Below are positions 25,501-39,800 of a DNA stretch of 64,000 bases, piece after piece. The notes beneath the pieces were generated by a model, which was given only the letters and a program-made list of their open reading frames with translations, was not told the origin of the DNA and ran no database searches. Position 1 is the stretch's first letter. Each line of letters opens with the position of its first letter. Source of the DNA: Bubalus kerabau. Taxonomy: Eukaryota; Chordata; Mammalia; Artiodactyla; Bovidae. Both the position numbers and the translations under genes were made by a program. The DNA lies in NCBI RefSeq assembly GCF_029407905.1, contig NC_073641.1, forward strand, positions 15,607,001-15,671,000, written 5' to 3'.

Positions 25501-28500
25501 CTACCCACTCCAGTATTCTTGCTTGGAAAATTCCATGGATAGAGGAGCCTGGTGAGCCACAGTCCACGGGGTCTCAAAGAGTCGGACATGACTGAGCGGC
25601 TGAGCACTCCACTCCATTCAAACTCAAATGCTGAGAACAACCTTATATGTATGAATCCCTTATTAACAACTGTACCTCCAAAATCCAGCACATGCTCAGA
25701 AACTTGTGGACAGTCAATTAATCTTTGTGAAATAAATGAAGGTGTGAGGAGAATGTTTCTGTAGGAAGCCCAAACCTTAAACAACCCTAAGAGATTTCTC
25801 TTGGTCTTATACTTGACCTGACCTCTTAGCTCCCAACCCAACATCACCTCTCTACTTTGTCTTCTTTCAATACTCAATCAGTAAATCAGTATATAATTTA
25901 TATCATTTTACTTAATAATATTCTGATTTTAATTTTTTAATTCTTACATTTCATAGCCTCACACTTTAGGCATTCAAGATACTATATCTTTTGAACCCCA
26001 CTGTATCATATCTAGTACAACATGTCAGACCCAATAGATAACTGTTTCTAAGGAGTCAATATAACATTTCTCTTTTAAACATATTTTTCTAATTATTTTT
26101 CAGAAATCACACACAGAAAACACAGTAAGGAAATAAAAAGAAATAAGTCTCCAAAGAGAAATAGACGATGTTGTATGGCATCTCATTTGGTTCACGACTT
26201 CAGCATTTATTCTATGTACATATGTCTATGTGCTCGTATATGTATAAACACACAAATATTCAAATAACAAAAATGGATCCTGAAAGAAATTGCTTCCAAC
26301 ACTGACGTTGGAAACTATAACAGGCTGCCGCGTTGGGAGCAGGGAGCAGAGGCTACAAGGTTGTTGATAGGTGTTGAGTGGACTTCAGGACCGAGACCTA
26401 AAAGGTCAACTTACACAAAGGGAAATGTGGAACTACATAATCTCATCATTCCACACACATTTACAGGAGATTGATTTAGAGGGAATGTGATAGAAGAAAC
26501 TCAGAAAGAAGTCCATCCAACAGGAATCCATACCTGGGAGCCCAAATTCAGACCCCATGACATAATGCTGTCTCCATCAGAAGGATAGGGGTGCAAAGAA
26601 TAGTTACAAGCAATAAAATAGAGGGGTAAGGAGCAGGGTGGTTAGATCCTGGTGAACATTTAACTTTTCTAAGTCTTAGCTTCTTTCCACTTGAAAATGG
26701 GGGCAATACAGCCCATTCCAGTATTCTTGCCTGGAAAAATCCATGGACAGAGAAGCCTGGTGGACTGCAATCCATGGGGTTACATGACTCAGCATGCATG
26801 CATGACGGGGGTGGAGGGAGGTGGGTTGGTAGCAATAAACTAGTAGAACTAAAAAAAAAAAAAAAAGAAAATGGGGGCAATAAGAGTATAGTAATAGAAG
26901 TAGATTGGTCAACCCACTTCTGAGCACACTGTATGTATAAAATTAAAGAATGAATGTAAGGCACTGCCTACAATGCCTGGCACATGGTCAGTTCTCAGTA
27001 AATCTTGGCTGCCATCATTCTTCCTGGCCTGCTCAGTATAGTCTCGGCTGGTCTCATCAAGCCTCTCCTTAGCTTCCTCCAAGTACCTATTCCTTGGTGT
27101 TAATGCTGAAGATAAATGGTCCCAGATTTCCTTTCCACCTCTGCCAATACTCTAAATTGCTCAAACTGGGGAACTCCCTGCTGGTCCAGTGGTTAGGCCC
27201 TTACTGCCAAGGGCCTGGGTTCAATCCCTGGTCAGGGAACTAAGATCCTGCAAGCTGTACGGCACAACCAAAAAAAAAAAAGATACTTTAAAAAAACAAA
27301 TAAATGAATAAACAAAGTGCTCATTCTGCTCTAGCTCTAGGAATCAAACTTCTAAGTAGGCAGGACTCATTAAAACAAAACAAAAATACAAATGTGATGG
27401 TTTCCAATCACCTTCCATAGATCTTCACCCAATACCCATGGAGGGTAGGCATTTGTGAACTCTTTTAAATCTGAAGTGACAGTGCTTTTCTTCATGGCAA
27501 TCTTTATAACCTTCTTAAATTATGACCTGTGCGTTACTTATCGATTTCAAAAGAGTTGAATTATGTATAAGCATAGTTACAAGAACACTTCAGATATGTA
27601 TGGCACTTTATTCTTTTCCAAGTACCTTTTCACACATTATTTAATCACATCAGCACTCCAGGGAAGTATATATGAGAACTGTTGTTCCCATTTTATGAGT
27701 AAGAAAAAAAGAGACAGCTCAAGGAGGCTGAAAGTGAAAATCGCTCAGTTGTGTCTGACTCTTTGTGACCCCATGGACTATACAGTCCATGGAATTCTCT
27801 AGGCCAAAATACTGGAGTGAGTAACCTTTCCCTTCCAGGGTATCTTCCCAACCCAGGGATCAAACGCAGATCTCCCACATTGCAGGCGGATTCTTTACCA
27901 GCTGAGCCACAAGGGAAGCCCAAGAATACTGGAGTGGGTTGCCTGAAAAACGTGCCAAAAGTCAAACAGCCAGGCCCACAAATATATGAATGATTTTTTA
28001 ATCCAGTACTCTTTTTATAACACTAGGGTGCTTCCTGACTGATATAGACTATGTTTATTTAAAATGGTGTGTAATCCAAAATATTTAAAGCAGACAAAAT
28101 ATTAGTTTTTAGATGAAGTTGACATTATTTGAAATGTGAAGTTTTTCTTTCACTTTAATAAGGCTTTATTGGATTCTTATGTGTTGCTTTAAAATAATGA
28201 TCTCTAACAGTCCAAAATTCACTATTGCTCTTAATGCACAACCAATACAGACAGCACAATGGAAGCTGTTAAGAAGCATTACCCTTCTTTTCTACAGAAG
28301 TTCAAAAGGCCAGCAATTACTGACAGCCCAAACCACAATAAAGCCATGAAACAGGAACAGATACTAGAGATGCCACCTCCTGACTGCTATCGCCAAAATT
28401 ATCTACCCTGTAGTGTAAACACAAAGAAGGGAGTGAAACTCATCTCCTGAATGATGAGATAGTAGACACCTTGAACTAGTCCATCTACATGTTTGAAAAC

Positions 28501-31500
28501 TGGATGTTCCTGCTGACCTATTTAAATATTACTATGACAAGCTCTAGCAAGCTCTTTTGGTCATCAAACTTGCAAACTGCCAGCCTGGAGAACTGAAACA
28601 CTTGGCTGCCATATCTTAAAAACAATCTACTGAATATATATGGCAAATAAATAAATTCACTATGTATTTCTCAGATAAGTCAGAAGTATTACTGCTCATA
28701 GAAACTATTATACTCCTTTTTCATTTCCATCTACTTTAGGTTGGTACAAAAGGTTTTAAAATCACTTTTCCCTTTCATGCATTGGAGAAGGAAATGGCAA
28801 CCCACTCCAGTGTTCTTGCCTGGAGAATCCCAGGGACAGGGGAGCCTGGTGGGCTGCTGTCTATGGGGTCGCACAGAGTCGGACACGACTGAAGTGACTT
28901 AGCATAGCATATATATGAAACATACATGTATTTCATTCATTGGTATATATATTGATCATCAGTATATACACTATCATCAGTATATTAGTATACATATTGA
29001 TTCATATATATTCATAAGCATGTTCAGTCGCATATATAATTATATATTTATATATAGCTCACCCATAGAAGTGTATATATATTTCAGTCATGAGTCACAG
29101 AACTTTAAAATGAAATAGTATCAAGAAATTTATTTTCCAGTACTAAAGTGGGTATTTCAAAGGATCAAAATTAACATAAGAAATAATGAGAATAACAGAG
29201 TAGTAGAGAACTGCTTTGTGAATACATGATAAACATATGATATTAAGGTTAAATGAGGGTCATGTTTCAAAATAAGAACATGCATCAAAAGCACAGAAAA
29301 CCCTATTTGACGATCAGTATTATTTTAATAAATGTGATTAAGACATCAAATGACTTCCTCATGAGATCATTAGCTGATAATTAACATCCAAACAAAGGAG
29401 GAAATAGTTCTTAGCTTGGAATTCAGTATGACCTAGGCTTTAGGGGGTTAGCAGCCCTTTGAAATTCCATGTAAAAATTTGGTTGCGTAAATTTATGTAC
29501 ATTTTTCTTGAAGAGATTTCTATAGCTTAAATCAGATTTTCATAGGTTCTCAGATCCAAAGAATATCTACTGTTTATCTAGGTACAAGTACATACCTGGA
29601 TCTTAGATAATCTAAGTCACATATGTCTGAAATTAAGAAAAATATTTGACTTTTCCAAATTATTCATAAAAATGTTTTAGAAAAATGGAATCTAATTTTA
29701 TTCTACTTAAAGGAAATGCTGGTCATAGAATGGACACTGATGGAAAATAAATATTTCAGGAACCCTATTGCTGTGAAAATAGACTTTAACATTATCTAAG
29801 GAAGAAAATTTATGTTATTCTGAAAGCTTTATTTTCTTTGGACTAAATAGAGAGTAGAAATGGCTGTATTAGTATAGCAGGGTTTATTTATCTGAATAGA
29901 TTCATATCCTATTCCCCTCTGCTTTTTAAAAATAGAACATGGAAGCACCAGGAAGTAAAGACAAAATGTTGAAAGAACTAAATAGTTTTTTTTTTTTCTT
30001 TTAACAAAAGTGATAGTAGTTTTCTGGAAAAGAATGGGTACATTTTTGGTTACTACAATGATTAGGGGCTACTCTGGAGAAGGAAATGCAACCCACTCCA
30101 GTATTCTTGCCTGGAGAATCCCAGGGACAGGGGAGCCTGGTGGGCTGCTGTTTATGGGGTCGCACAGAGTTGGACACGACTGAGGCGTCTTAGCAGCAGC
30201 AGCAGCAGTAGGGGCTAGTCTAGGTGTGGGATGCTGAATGTCCAGCACTGAACTGCCGTCAGGACAACATGCTGTTTATAAGCCACCCAGTCTATGGTAT
30301 TGTGCTATATTAATAGCACTCTTAAGACAAGTGGCTATACTACTCTTGGTCTTGAATTGACAAAATCACTTATGTATCAGTCTGCAGTTTTTGCTGCAAG
30401 GTTCAGGTTTATTCACATGTAACCTGAATTCTGAAAGAGATGGGAATACCAGAGCACCTGACCTGCCTCTTGAGAAACCTATATGCAGGTCAGGAAGCAA
30501 CAGTTAGAACTGGACATGGAACAGACTGGTTCCAAATAGGAAAAGGAGTACGTCAAGGCTCTATATTGTCACCCTGCTTATTTAACTTCTATGCAGAGTA
30601 CATCATGAGAAACGCTGGGCTGGAAGAAGCATAAGCTGGAATCAAGATTGCTGGGAGAAATATCAATAACCTCAGATATGCAGATGACACTACCCTTATG
30701 GCAGAAAGTGAAGAGGAACTAAAAAGCCTCTTGATGAAATTGAAAGAGGAGAGTGAAAAAGTTGGCTTAAAGTTCAACAATCAGAAAACGAAGATCATGG
30801 CATCTGATACCATCAATTCATGGGAAATAGATGGGGAAACAGTGTCAGACTTTATTTTGGGGGGCTCCAAAATCACTGCAGATGGTGACTGCAGCCATGA
30901 AATTAAAAGACGCTTACTCCTTGGAAGGAAAGTTATGACCAACCTAGATAGCATATTCAAAAGAAGAGACATTACTTTGCCAACAAAGGTCTGTCTAGTC
31001 AAGGCTATGGTTTTTCCAGTGGTCATGTATAGATGTGAGAGTTGGACTGTGAAGAAAGCTGAGCGCCGAAGAATTGATGCTTTTGAACTGTGGTGTTGGA
31101 GAAGACTCTTGAGAGTCCCTTGGACTGCAAGGAGATCCAATCAGTCCATTCTGAAGGAGATCAGCCCTGGGATTTCTTTGGAGGGAATGATGTTGAAGCT
31201 GAAACTCCAGTACTTTGGCCATCTCATGCGAAGAGTTGACTCATTGGAAAAGACTCTGATGCTGGAAGGGATTGAGGGCAGGAGGAGAAGGGGACAACGG
31301 AGGATGAGATGGCTGGATGGCATCACTGACTCGATGGACGTGAGTCTGATTGAACTCCAGGAGTTGGTGATGGATAGGGAGGCCTGGCGTGCTGCGATTC
31401 ATGGGGTCGCAAAGAGTCGGACATGACTGAGTGACTGAACTGAACTGAACTGAACTGAACCTGAATTCTTCATTATGTCATTCTACACAACCATGCCTAG

Positions 31501-34500
31501 GACTTGAAAAACATAAACAAAATGTTTTCTTTTATGTTCAGTGAGGATATTAAGGGGTTTTCCTGATGGCTCAGTGGGTAGAGAATCTGCCTTCAATGCA
31601 GGAGTCACAGTTTGATCCTTATTTGATCCAGGTAGTGAAGATCCCCTGGAGAAGGAAATGGCAACCAACTCCGGTAGTTTTGCCTGAAAATCCCATGGGA
31701 AGAAGAGCCTGGCGGGCCCAGAATTTGAAAAATATAAACAAAATGCTTTTGTTTATGTTTAGTGAGGATATTACCTAGATTTGAAAAAAAAAAATCTGTA
31801 CAGAAAAGACCGTTTGGGAAAAACTAGAAAAATCCAAGTAAAGTGTTGATTTTAGTTAGAAGTACCATACCAAAATTAGCTTCCTAGTTTTGGCAAATGT
31901 ACTGTAAGATGTTAACAGTAAGGGCAAGAAGGTGAGGAGCTCTATCTTTGCAATTTTTCTGTAAATCTAAAACTATTCTAATAAAGAGGTTATTTCTAAA
32001 AAGTTCACCTTTAGAGATGGATGGAGGTTTACAATTTGGAAAATTGTCCCTCCACCCTCCATTTATGTAAATATCAATTTTAAAAACTGTTAGGTTGAAC
32101 AACTGAACTAGATGTTTTCATGTCAGTAGTGGTTAAATATTAGCAAGTTCACATGGTTCATCCTAGAACAGTCTGGGCCTAGTTTACTGGACTGTGTTAT
32201 GAAGTTGAGAATAAATATACTTTCCATTTTTAGAAATAAAGAGAAATTAGTTGTAATCTATTGCACACATACATCTCTTTCTTGGTAAATTCCCCCCATG
32301 CTTATACCATGTTATCTGTGATTTTAATTGACGCCTAGTAAAGGACGGTCTAAGAAATTATTTATTATTTAAAAAGGAGTATAAAGTCTGGATGACTGAA
32401 AACCATTGAACTAAACAAAGCATTAATAAGCATAAGAGACAGATTATAGCACAGTTTATCTCTGAAGCTTATACCAAATTCCTCTGAGGAAAAGATTTAA
32501 AAGGGAAAAACAAATATTTGACACCCTTCCTTAACAATAGTTTTCTTTCTTTTTCCACAGGGTGGGGCTTCCAGGTGGCTCAGTGGTAAAGAATCCACCT
32601 GATAATGCAGGAAACACAGGAGACGCAGGGTTTGAACCCTGGGTCGGGAAGATCCCCTGGAGAAGGAAATGGCAAGCCACTCCAGTATTCTTGCCTGGAA
32701 AACTCCACAGACAAAGCCTGGCAGGCTGCAGTCCATGGGGTCGCAAGAGTCCGACATGACTGAGCACGCATGCACTCACGCCATAGGATGGTATTCAGTG
32801 AAATTCCTTCATCAGTGGATTGATCTTGGAGTAAAAATATGTTGTGAAAGAGGACACAATAAGAAAAACTTGGTGGTTTTGTAGAAGCCCTATGACATTT
32901 TTGAACACGTTCAGCTTCTGAGAAAAACATGCTAAGAAACATGTTGAGAAATCTGACATTAGTGGGAAGAAAATTCTGGAAAAGCAATTAATAGGTTTGC
33001 CATTAAACAAAAAAAAAAATCACTCACCTGTGCACAAATCTGATGCATGACATGACCGAATTCATGGAAGTAAGTCCTCACCTCATCATGTCTCAGGAGA
33101 GAGGGACGACCTGCTAGTGGCTGTGAGAAGTTCACCACGAGGGCGGCCACGGACATCATGCGGCTCCCGTCAGGCAGGAGGCATCCAGGCTGGAGACCAA
33201 AGCAGGCTGCGTGGTTGTACTTCCCTTCCCTGAGGGACCAGAAGCGCAACTGGTGAGATACAAACACTCTTCTGTAATAACAACATGGCATGGCCTCTCT
33301 CACTCATTTGATACCAGAAGATGCTTTGAAACATTTAACTCACCTTTCATGAAGTAGGTCAATGTTCTGTCAAAATGAAACAACGAAAATTAAAAAAAAA
33401 AAAACACAAAAACCCCACTATCACTTGATATGAGGTGTATTTCCAAGGTTTCCAGTCCACTCTAAAGGAGATCAGCCCTGGGTGTTCTTTGGAAGGAATG
33501 ATGCTAAAGCTGAAACTCCAGTACTTTGGCCACCTCATGTGAAGAGTTGACTCATTGGAAAAGACTCTGATGCTGGGAGGGATTGGGGGCAGGAGGAGAA
33601 GGGGATGACAGAAGATGAGATGGCTGGATGGCATCACCAACTTGATGGATGTGAGTCTGAGTGAACTCTGGGAGTTGGTGATGGACAGGGAGGCCTGGCG
33701 TGCAGCAATTCATGGGGTCACAAAGAGTTGGACACGACTGAGAGACTGAACTGAACTGAACTGAACTTGTGTTGAAATCTTAATGTAAGAATTAATATAT
33801 ACCTCAAATAGGGTATAGTTGAATGTCCAATTTATTTTAACGAGCTCCTGCTTTTCATCTTCAAAGATGGAATCATTAAACACTAAATAGTGTTGAGGCA
33901 AATATGAGATACAGAGTTTGACTTACTACGTACTTTTTTCCTTAAAATTAAAATTGATTAAAAAAAACTGATAAAAACTAAAATCCAGAGAGTAAAGTTG
34001 TTCTTTTATTCAATAAGGGGAGAATCAGTACTCATAATTAAATGAGCTCCTTTTATAAACCAGACAGGCCTTTTTGGAAACAGAATGGTTTTAGTTAGCC
34101 TGGGAAAAAAACCATAAATTATACTATAAAGTCATCTATGCTAGGACAATGTGATATCTGTGATGGTCTCTCCAGAAGCTAAGGGCTGTTAGACTTTATT
34201 GTAGGAATAGGCTTCCTCCTCTTTTCTTTGCTCAGAGCACTAAAATACATTTAAGTTTAGTTTGATGTTTTGATTTGTAAATCTTTTTCTGTATTATCTT
34301 TTCTTGATGACTCATAACTGTTTTTTACCTGCTGAAGTTATTCAGGTAAAACAAAAACAAACCAGTCTTTTTACAGCTTCCCATTAAGAAAGGGCTTGAT
34401 TAAGAATCAAGCTGAACAGGGCATTGATCCTATTCTTAGAGCAACATGATGGACAATCTGCAAATCACAGCTTTTCTTGAAAGTGAAAGTGAAGTCGGTC

Positions 34501-36787
34501 AGTCGTGTCTGACTCTTTGCGACCCCATGGATTGTACCCCACCAAGCTCCTCCGTCCATGGGATTCTCCAGGCAAGAATACTGGAATGGGTTGCCATTTC
34601 CTTCTCTAGGGCATCTTCCCGACCCAGGGATCGAACCCAGGTCTCCCGTATTGCAGGCAGATGCTTTAACCTCTGAGCCACCAGGGAATTCCATCATAAA
34701 GTGAAAGTTGAAGGGCAACCTACAAGCTAAGACAGATGCCTCCAAGGATAGAGAGAAAGGAAGCAAACACTTTTTTTTTTTAGCTTGTGTGTATGTGTGT
34801 TTTTTTAACCTGTAGACACCAGTAAGAGAACTTTTAACAAATTGATAAAGATTGATGGTGGACCAGCAAAAGTAGGGAACCACTAGGAGTTATTACATAA
34901 GGGAAATTTTGCATCCATTTGTAAGATTTTCTTCACAGATCTTACTGGGTACACACAAAAAAGTCAGGGGCAGGATGAGAACCCTGAGAAAAATCAGTGC
35001 TGATGCAGGCCTGGTGGAAGGGAGCCCTGCCCGGGTCTGTTTCATCTCTCTCCTAGAGAACACGAGCCTGGACCTTAAAGGCAAAAAACACCGTTGCCTT
35101 GAGAGCACTGGTAAAACCTCACTGCTACTGGGGGATGGTAACAGAAAAACAAACAAACAAACAAAAAACTCTACTCTGAAGGTGAGTCAGGAAAACATCC
35201 TCGGCCCAGACCTACAGCTGAGGATGGGGCAGATTCATGGAATAGGCCCACTCCTAATACTCAGGGACTCAGAGCCTTCCTAAGACTGACCTTTAATCTG
35301 AACAACAGAAATGACACTCCCCTAACAAGGCTAATAGGAATCTATTAATAAATAATAGTAGTCTACTACAAGGAGAGGAACAAGAGCATGAAAAGAGACC
35401 CCTTTCAAGCACAGAACAAATGGACAAACTCACATTGAGCAGGGAACAGAGACTAAAAAAAAACTGGCAAATAAGCTCTCATCCTAAACAAAACAGGAAT
35501 CTGAGCTGAAGCTTTGGGTTCACTGAGGTTAACCATAGCAATAACAAGGCCCGAATCCAGCTCAACTACTAAACAGAATGAATCAGACACTCACATGAAA
35601 GGTCTAGCAAGTATGTGCCCACTGCTAGGTATAAAGACTGTCTTAATCTTTACTGTTTTATATAAGATGTCTGACTTTAAAAAATAATTGTAAGGCATAT
35701 GAAGACACATGGAAAAAACACAATGTCAAGAGGCAAAAAGACCAAGAAAAAGAGATTCACATGACAAAAATGTTGATGCTATTAGAGTATTTAAAATAAA
35801 TTGTTAAATGTTAAACATTCTTGAGGAAAAGGTAGACAGTCTGCACAGTCAGATGGATAATTTTGGAAGAGAGCTGGAAACTATGAAAATACAATGAAAA
35901 TGCTAGACGTGAAAAGCACAGTAATAAGGATGAAGAATGCCTGTGATAGTCTCATCGATGGACTTCTTACAGCCAAGCAAAGAATTACTGAACCCAAAGA
36001 TAGGTCAAGAGAAATTACCTAACACACACACACACACACACACACTAACAGAGAATCAAGACTTACAGGGCAATATCAAATGACCTACTAAATATGTAAC
36101 TGGAATTTCAGAAAGAGAGTAGAGGACAGAAGAAATATTTGAAGAATAGCTGAGAATTTTCCAAAATTAGGGGACTTCCTGGCGGTTCAGTGGTTAGGGC
36201 TCCACGCTTTCACTGCCAAGGGCTTGGGTTCAATTCCTGGCTGGAGAACTAAAAGCCTGCAAGCTGTGCAGTGCAGACCAAAAAATCCAAACAAAACAAA
36301 AGAATAGCTGAGAATTTTCCAAAATTAATGACACTAAGTCACAAATCCAGTAAGTTCAGAGAACACCAAGGAAGACAAACACAAAACAAAGAACCAGAAA
36401 AAAAATTATCCCATATTCCTAAGTGTACAAAACTGCTAAAAATGATGAACAAAGAGAAAATCTTGAAGGCGGCCAGAGCAGAAGAACACATTGCATGCAG
36501 TACAACAAAGATAAGAATTACAGCCATCTCTTGTCAGAAACTATACAAGCCAGAAGACAATGGAATGCCATCTTTAAAGTACTAAAAGAAAATACCTGTA
36601 AACTCAGAATATTACTACAGATAATAAGGAACATTATATAATGATAAATGGGACAGTTCTCTAAGTAGATATAACAATTCTAAATATGTATATATCTAAA
36701 AGCAGAACTTCCAAATATACTAAGCAATTCAATATCCCATGATAAACCATAATAGAAAAGAAAAAATGCACATATAAATATAAAGAA

Positions 36788-36819
<32 letters not shown>

Positions 36820-39800
36820 ATTGAATCCCATTGTTGCAGCAGAAATTAACACAGCATTGTAAATCAACTATACTTCAATTTTAAAAAATACACAAAGCAA
36901 AAACTGATAGAACTGAAAGAAGAAACAGACAAATCATTTAGAGGCTTCCTTTCTCAGAAATTAATTGAACAGGCCGAGAGAAAATCAGCTGAGATACAAA
37001 AAACCTGAACAACATTATCGGTTATCTTCACCTAACTGACATTTATAGAACCCTCAACTCAACAACAGAAAACAATACTTGAGTACACATGGAATATTCA
37101 CCAAGACTAATTATACGCTGGACATAAATCAAAACAGTTTAAAAGAACTGAAAAGATATAAAGTACACTCTCCAACAATAACAGAACCAAACTAGAAATA
37201 GCAGAAGGCTATCTGGAAAATATCCAAATATTTGGAAATTAAAAATATACTTCTATAAATATAGTCAACTTCTTTTTGACAAAAGGGCAAAGGCTATATA
37301 ACAGAGCCCAGACAATTTTTTTCAACAAATGGTGCTGGAACACCTAGACATCCACGTGCAAAAAAATGAGTCTAGACACAGACCTTACACCCTTCACAAA
37401 AAATAACTCAAAAAATGGATCACAGACCTAAATGTAAAATGCAAAGCTGTGAAATTCCTAGAATACAACACAGAAGGAAATCTAGATGACCCTGGGTTTG
37501 GCAATGACTTTTTTGATGCACCAAAGGCACAAACCATGAAAGAAAAAGAACTTCATAAGCTGGATTTCACTGCAATGAAAATTTTCTGCTCTGAGAAAAA
37601 CACTGTAAAGAAAATGGTAAGACAGGTCATAGGCTAGGAGGAAATATTTACAAAAGAGACATCTGATAAAAGACTGTTATCAAAAATATACAAAGAACTC
37701 TTAAAACTCATCAATAAGAAAATAAACAATATGATTAAAAAACATACCAAAGACCTTAACAGACACCCCATCAAAGGAGATACAGAGATGGTAATTAAGT
37801 ATATGAAAAGTTGTTCCACATCATATGTCATCAGGGAAATGCAAACTAAAACAAGATACCACTACACACCTATTAAAATGACCAAAATCCAGAAAACCAA
37901 CAACACCAAATGCTAACAGGATGTAGAACAATAGAAACTCTCATTCATAGCTGGTGGTAATGCACAATAGTACATCCATTCTGGCAGAAGTTTGGTAGTT
38001 TCTTACAAAACTAAACATACTCTTACCAAACAATATAGCAATTGCACTCTTTGGTATCTACCCAGAGGGTCTGAAAGTGTATGTCCACACAAAAGCCTGC
38101 ACAAGGATGCTTAGATTAGAATAAGAAAGTCGCTCAGTCGTGTCCGACTGTTTGAGACCCCATGGACCATATAGTCCATGAGATTCTCCAGGCCAGAATA
38201 CTGGAGTGGGTAGCTGTTCCCTTCTCCAGGGGATCTTCCTAACCCAGAGATAGAACCCAGGTCTCCCATATTGCAGCCGGATTCTTTACCAGCTGAGCCA
38301 TCAGTGAAGCCCAAGAATACTGGAGGGGATGGCCTATCCCTTCTCCAACAGATCTTCCTGACCCAGGAATCGAACTGGAGTCTCCTGCATTGCAGGTGGA
38401 TTCTTTACCCACTGAGCTACCAGGGAAGCCCCTTGTGTCACAAGGATGCTTATGACAGCTTTGTTCATAACTGCCAAAACTTGGAAGCAATCAAGATGCC
38501 CTTTAGTAGATGAATGAATAAACTGTGGCACATCCAGACAATGAAATATTATTTAGTGCTAAAAAGAAAAGAAATGAGCTATTAAGTCATGAAACACATA
38601 GAGGAACCTGAAACGCATAATGTTAAATGAAAGACGCCGTATGATTCCATCTGTATGATATTCCTGGAGTAGGAAACGGCAACCTACTCCATTATTCTTG
38701 CCTGGAAAATCTCATGGACAGAGGAGCTTGATGGACTACTGTCCATGGGTTTGCAAAAATCAGACACTACTGAGTGACTAAGCACATATGACATTATTTC
38801 AGAAAAGGCAAAACTTTGGAGAAAGTAAAAAGAGCAGTAGTTTCCAGGGACTGGTGTGGCAGGGGAAGAAATGGATAGATAGAGCACACAGGACTTTTAA
38901 GGCAGTGAAACTATGCTGTATGATGCTCTAATGGTTTATAGACATTGTATGTTTTTTCAAATTCAAAGAAAGTATAACATCAAGAGTGAACCCGAATATA
39001 ATTTAGGTGATAATGATGTGTCAATGTTAATCAGTTGTTAGCAGATGTACCACTCTGGTGGGGGATGTTGACAATGGGGGAACTATATATGTGTCGGGGC
39101 AGGGAATATATGGGAAATGTCTGTCCTTTCTGGTCAGTTTTGTTGTGAATCTAGAAGGGCGCTAAAAGATAAAATCTATTTGAAATAAATAAGTAGAAAT
39201 AAATCAACAACAACAAAAGGAACTTGGTCAAGCCTGAGCTAGGAGTGAGCAGGGCAATGGGAAGGGAAGGCAGACAGAGAAGGGGAGAGGAAGGAAGAGA
39301 ACCTATGGACAAATACGCCAGGAACTGTGCACTGAATTTCATAACATTTTCAGCCAGCTAGTCTCTGGATGTTCAAAGGGCCCATCAGTGGTTCTACAAT
39401 GATTTCATGTAGTTAGACTGAATTGTTTAAACAAGTAAACAGATCTATAAATATTATTTTTAACAGGGGAAAATGAACTAAAGTAATCTGGAAAGTGTTT
39501 ATCCTGGTATATTTTATATCTCTTGGTTCATTATGAAAAGCCATAAAGACTGCTACCAATTTAAAAATCAGTGCCACTGAGGGGCTTTTAATCTTTCCTT
39601 TTAAAAAATAAACTTGATTTACTTAATTTCAGAGGTTTCCTTACTCTGAGATTACATCTTTACATTTTGTTTATAAAAGGATGGTGATTTAAAAAGATGC
39701 CATTACCTGGCAGTCTTAACGTTGGAACTATTTTTTTGTTTCTTGTTTTTGTTTCTTCTATTGTTTGAGAATCTCAGGGTTTGATGAATTAAAATTGATA

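Larger units (their letters stand above)
36900..38985 (+). mobile_element. L1M LINE relic, 3' part
   Basis: AAATGGTGCTGGAACACCTA, AAACTCATCAATAAGAAAAT, CTAAAACAAGATACCACTAC, ACTTGGAAGCAATCAAGATG and GACATTATTTCAGAAAAGGC are L1M ORF2 end and 3'UTR landmarks. Two SINEs interrupt it. Confidence 0.85.

Noticed and set aside
36022..36045. CRISPR-like or satellite array
   Set aside because: It is a plain (CA)n microsatellite inside an L1 relic; no spacers or regular repeat units are present anywhere in the window.
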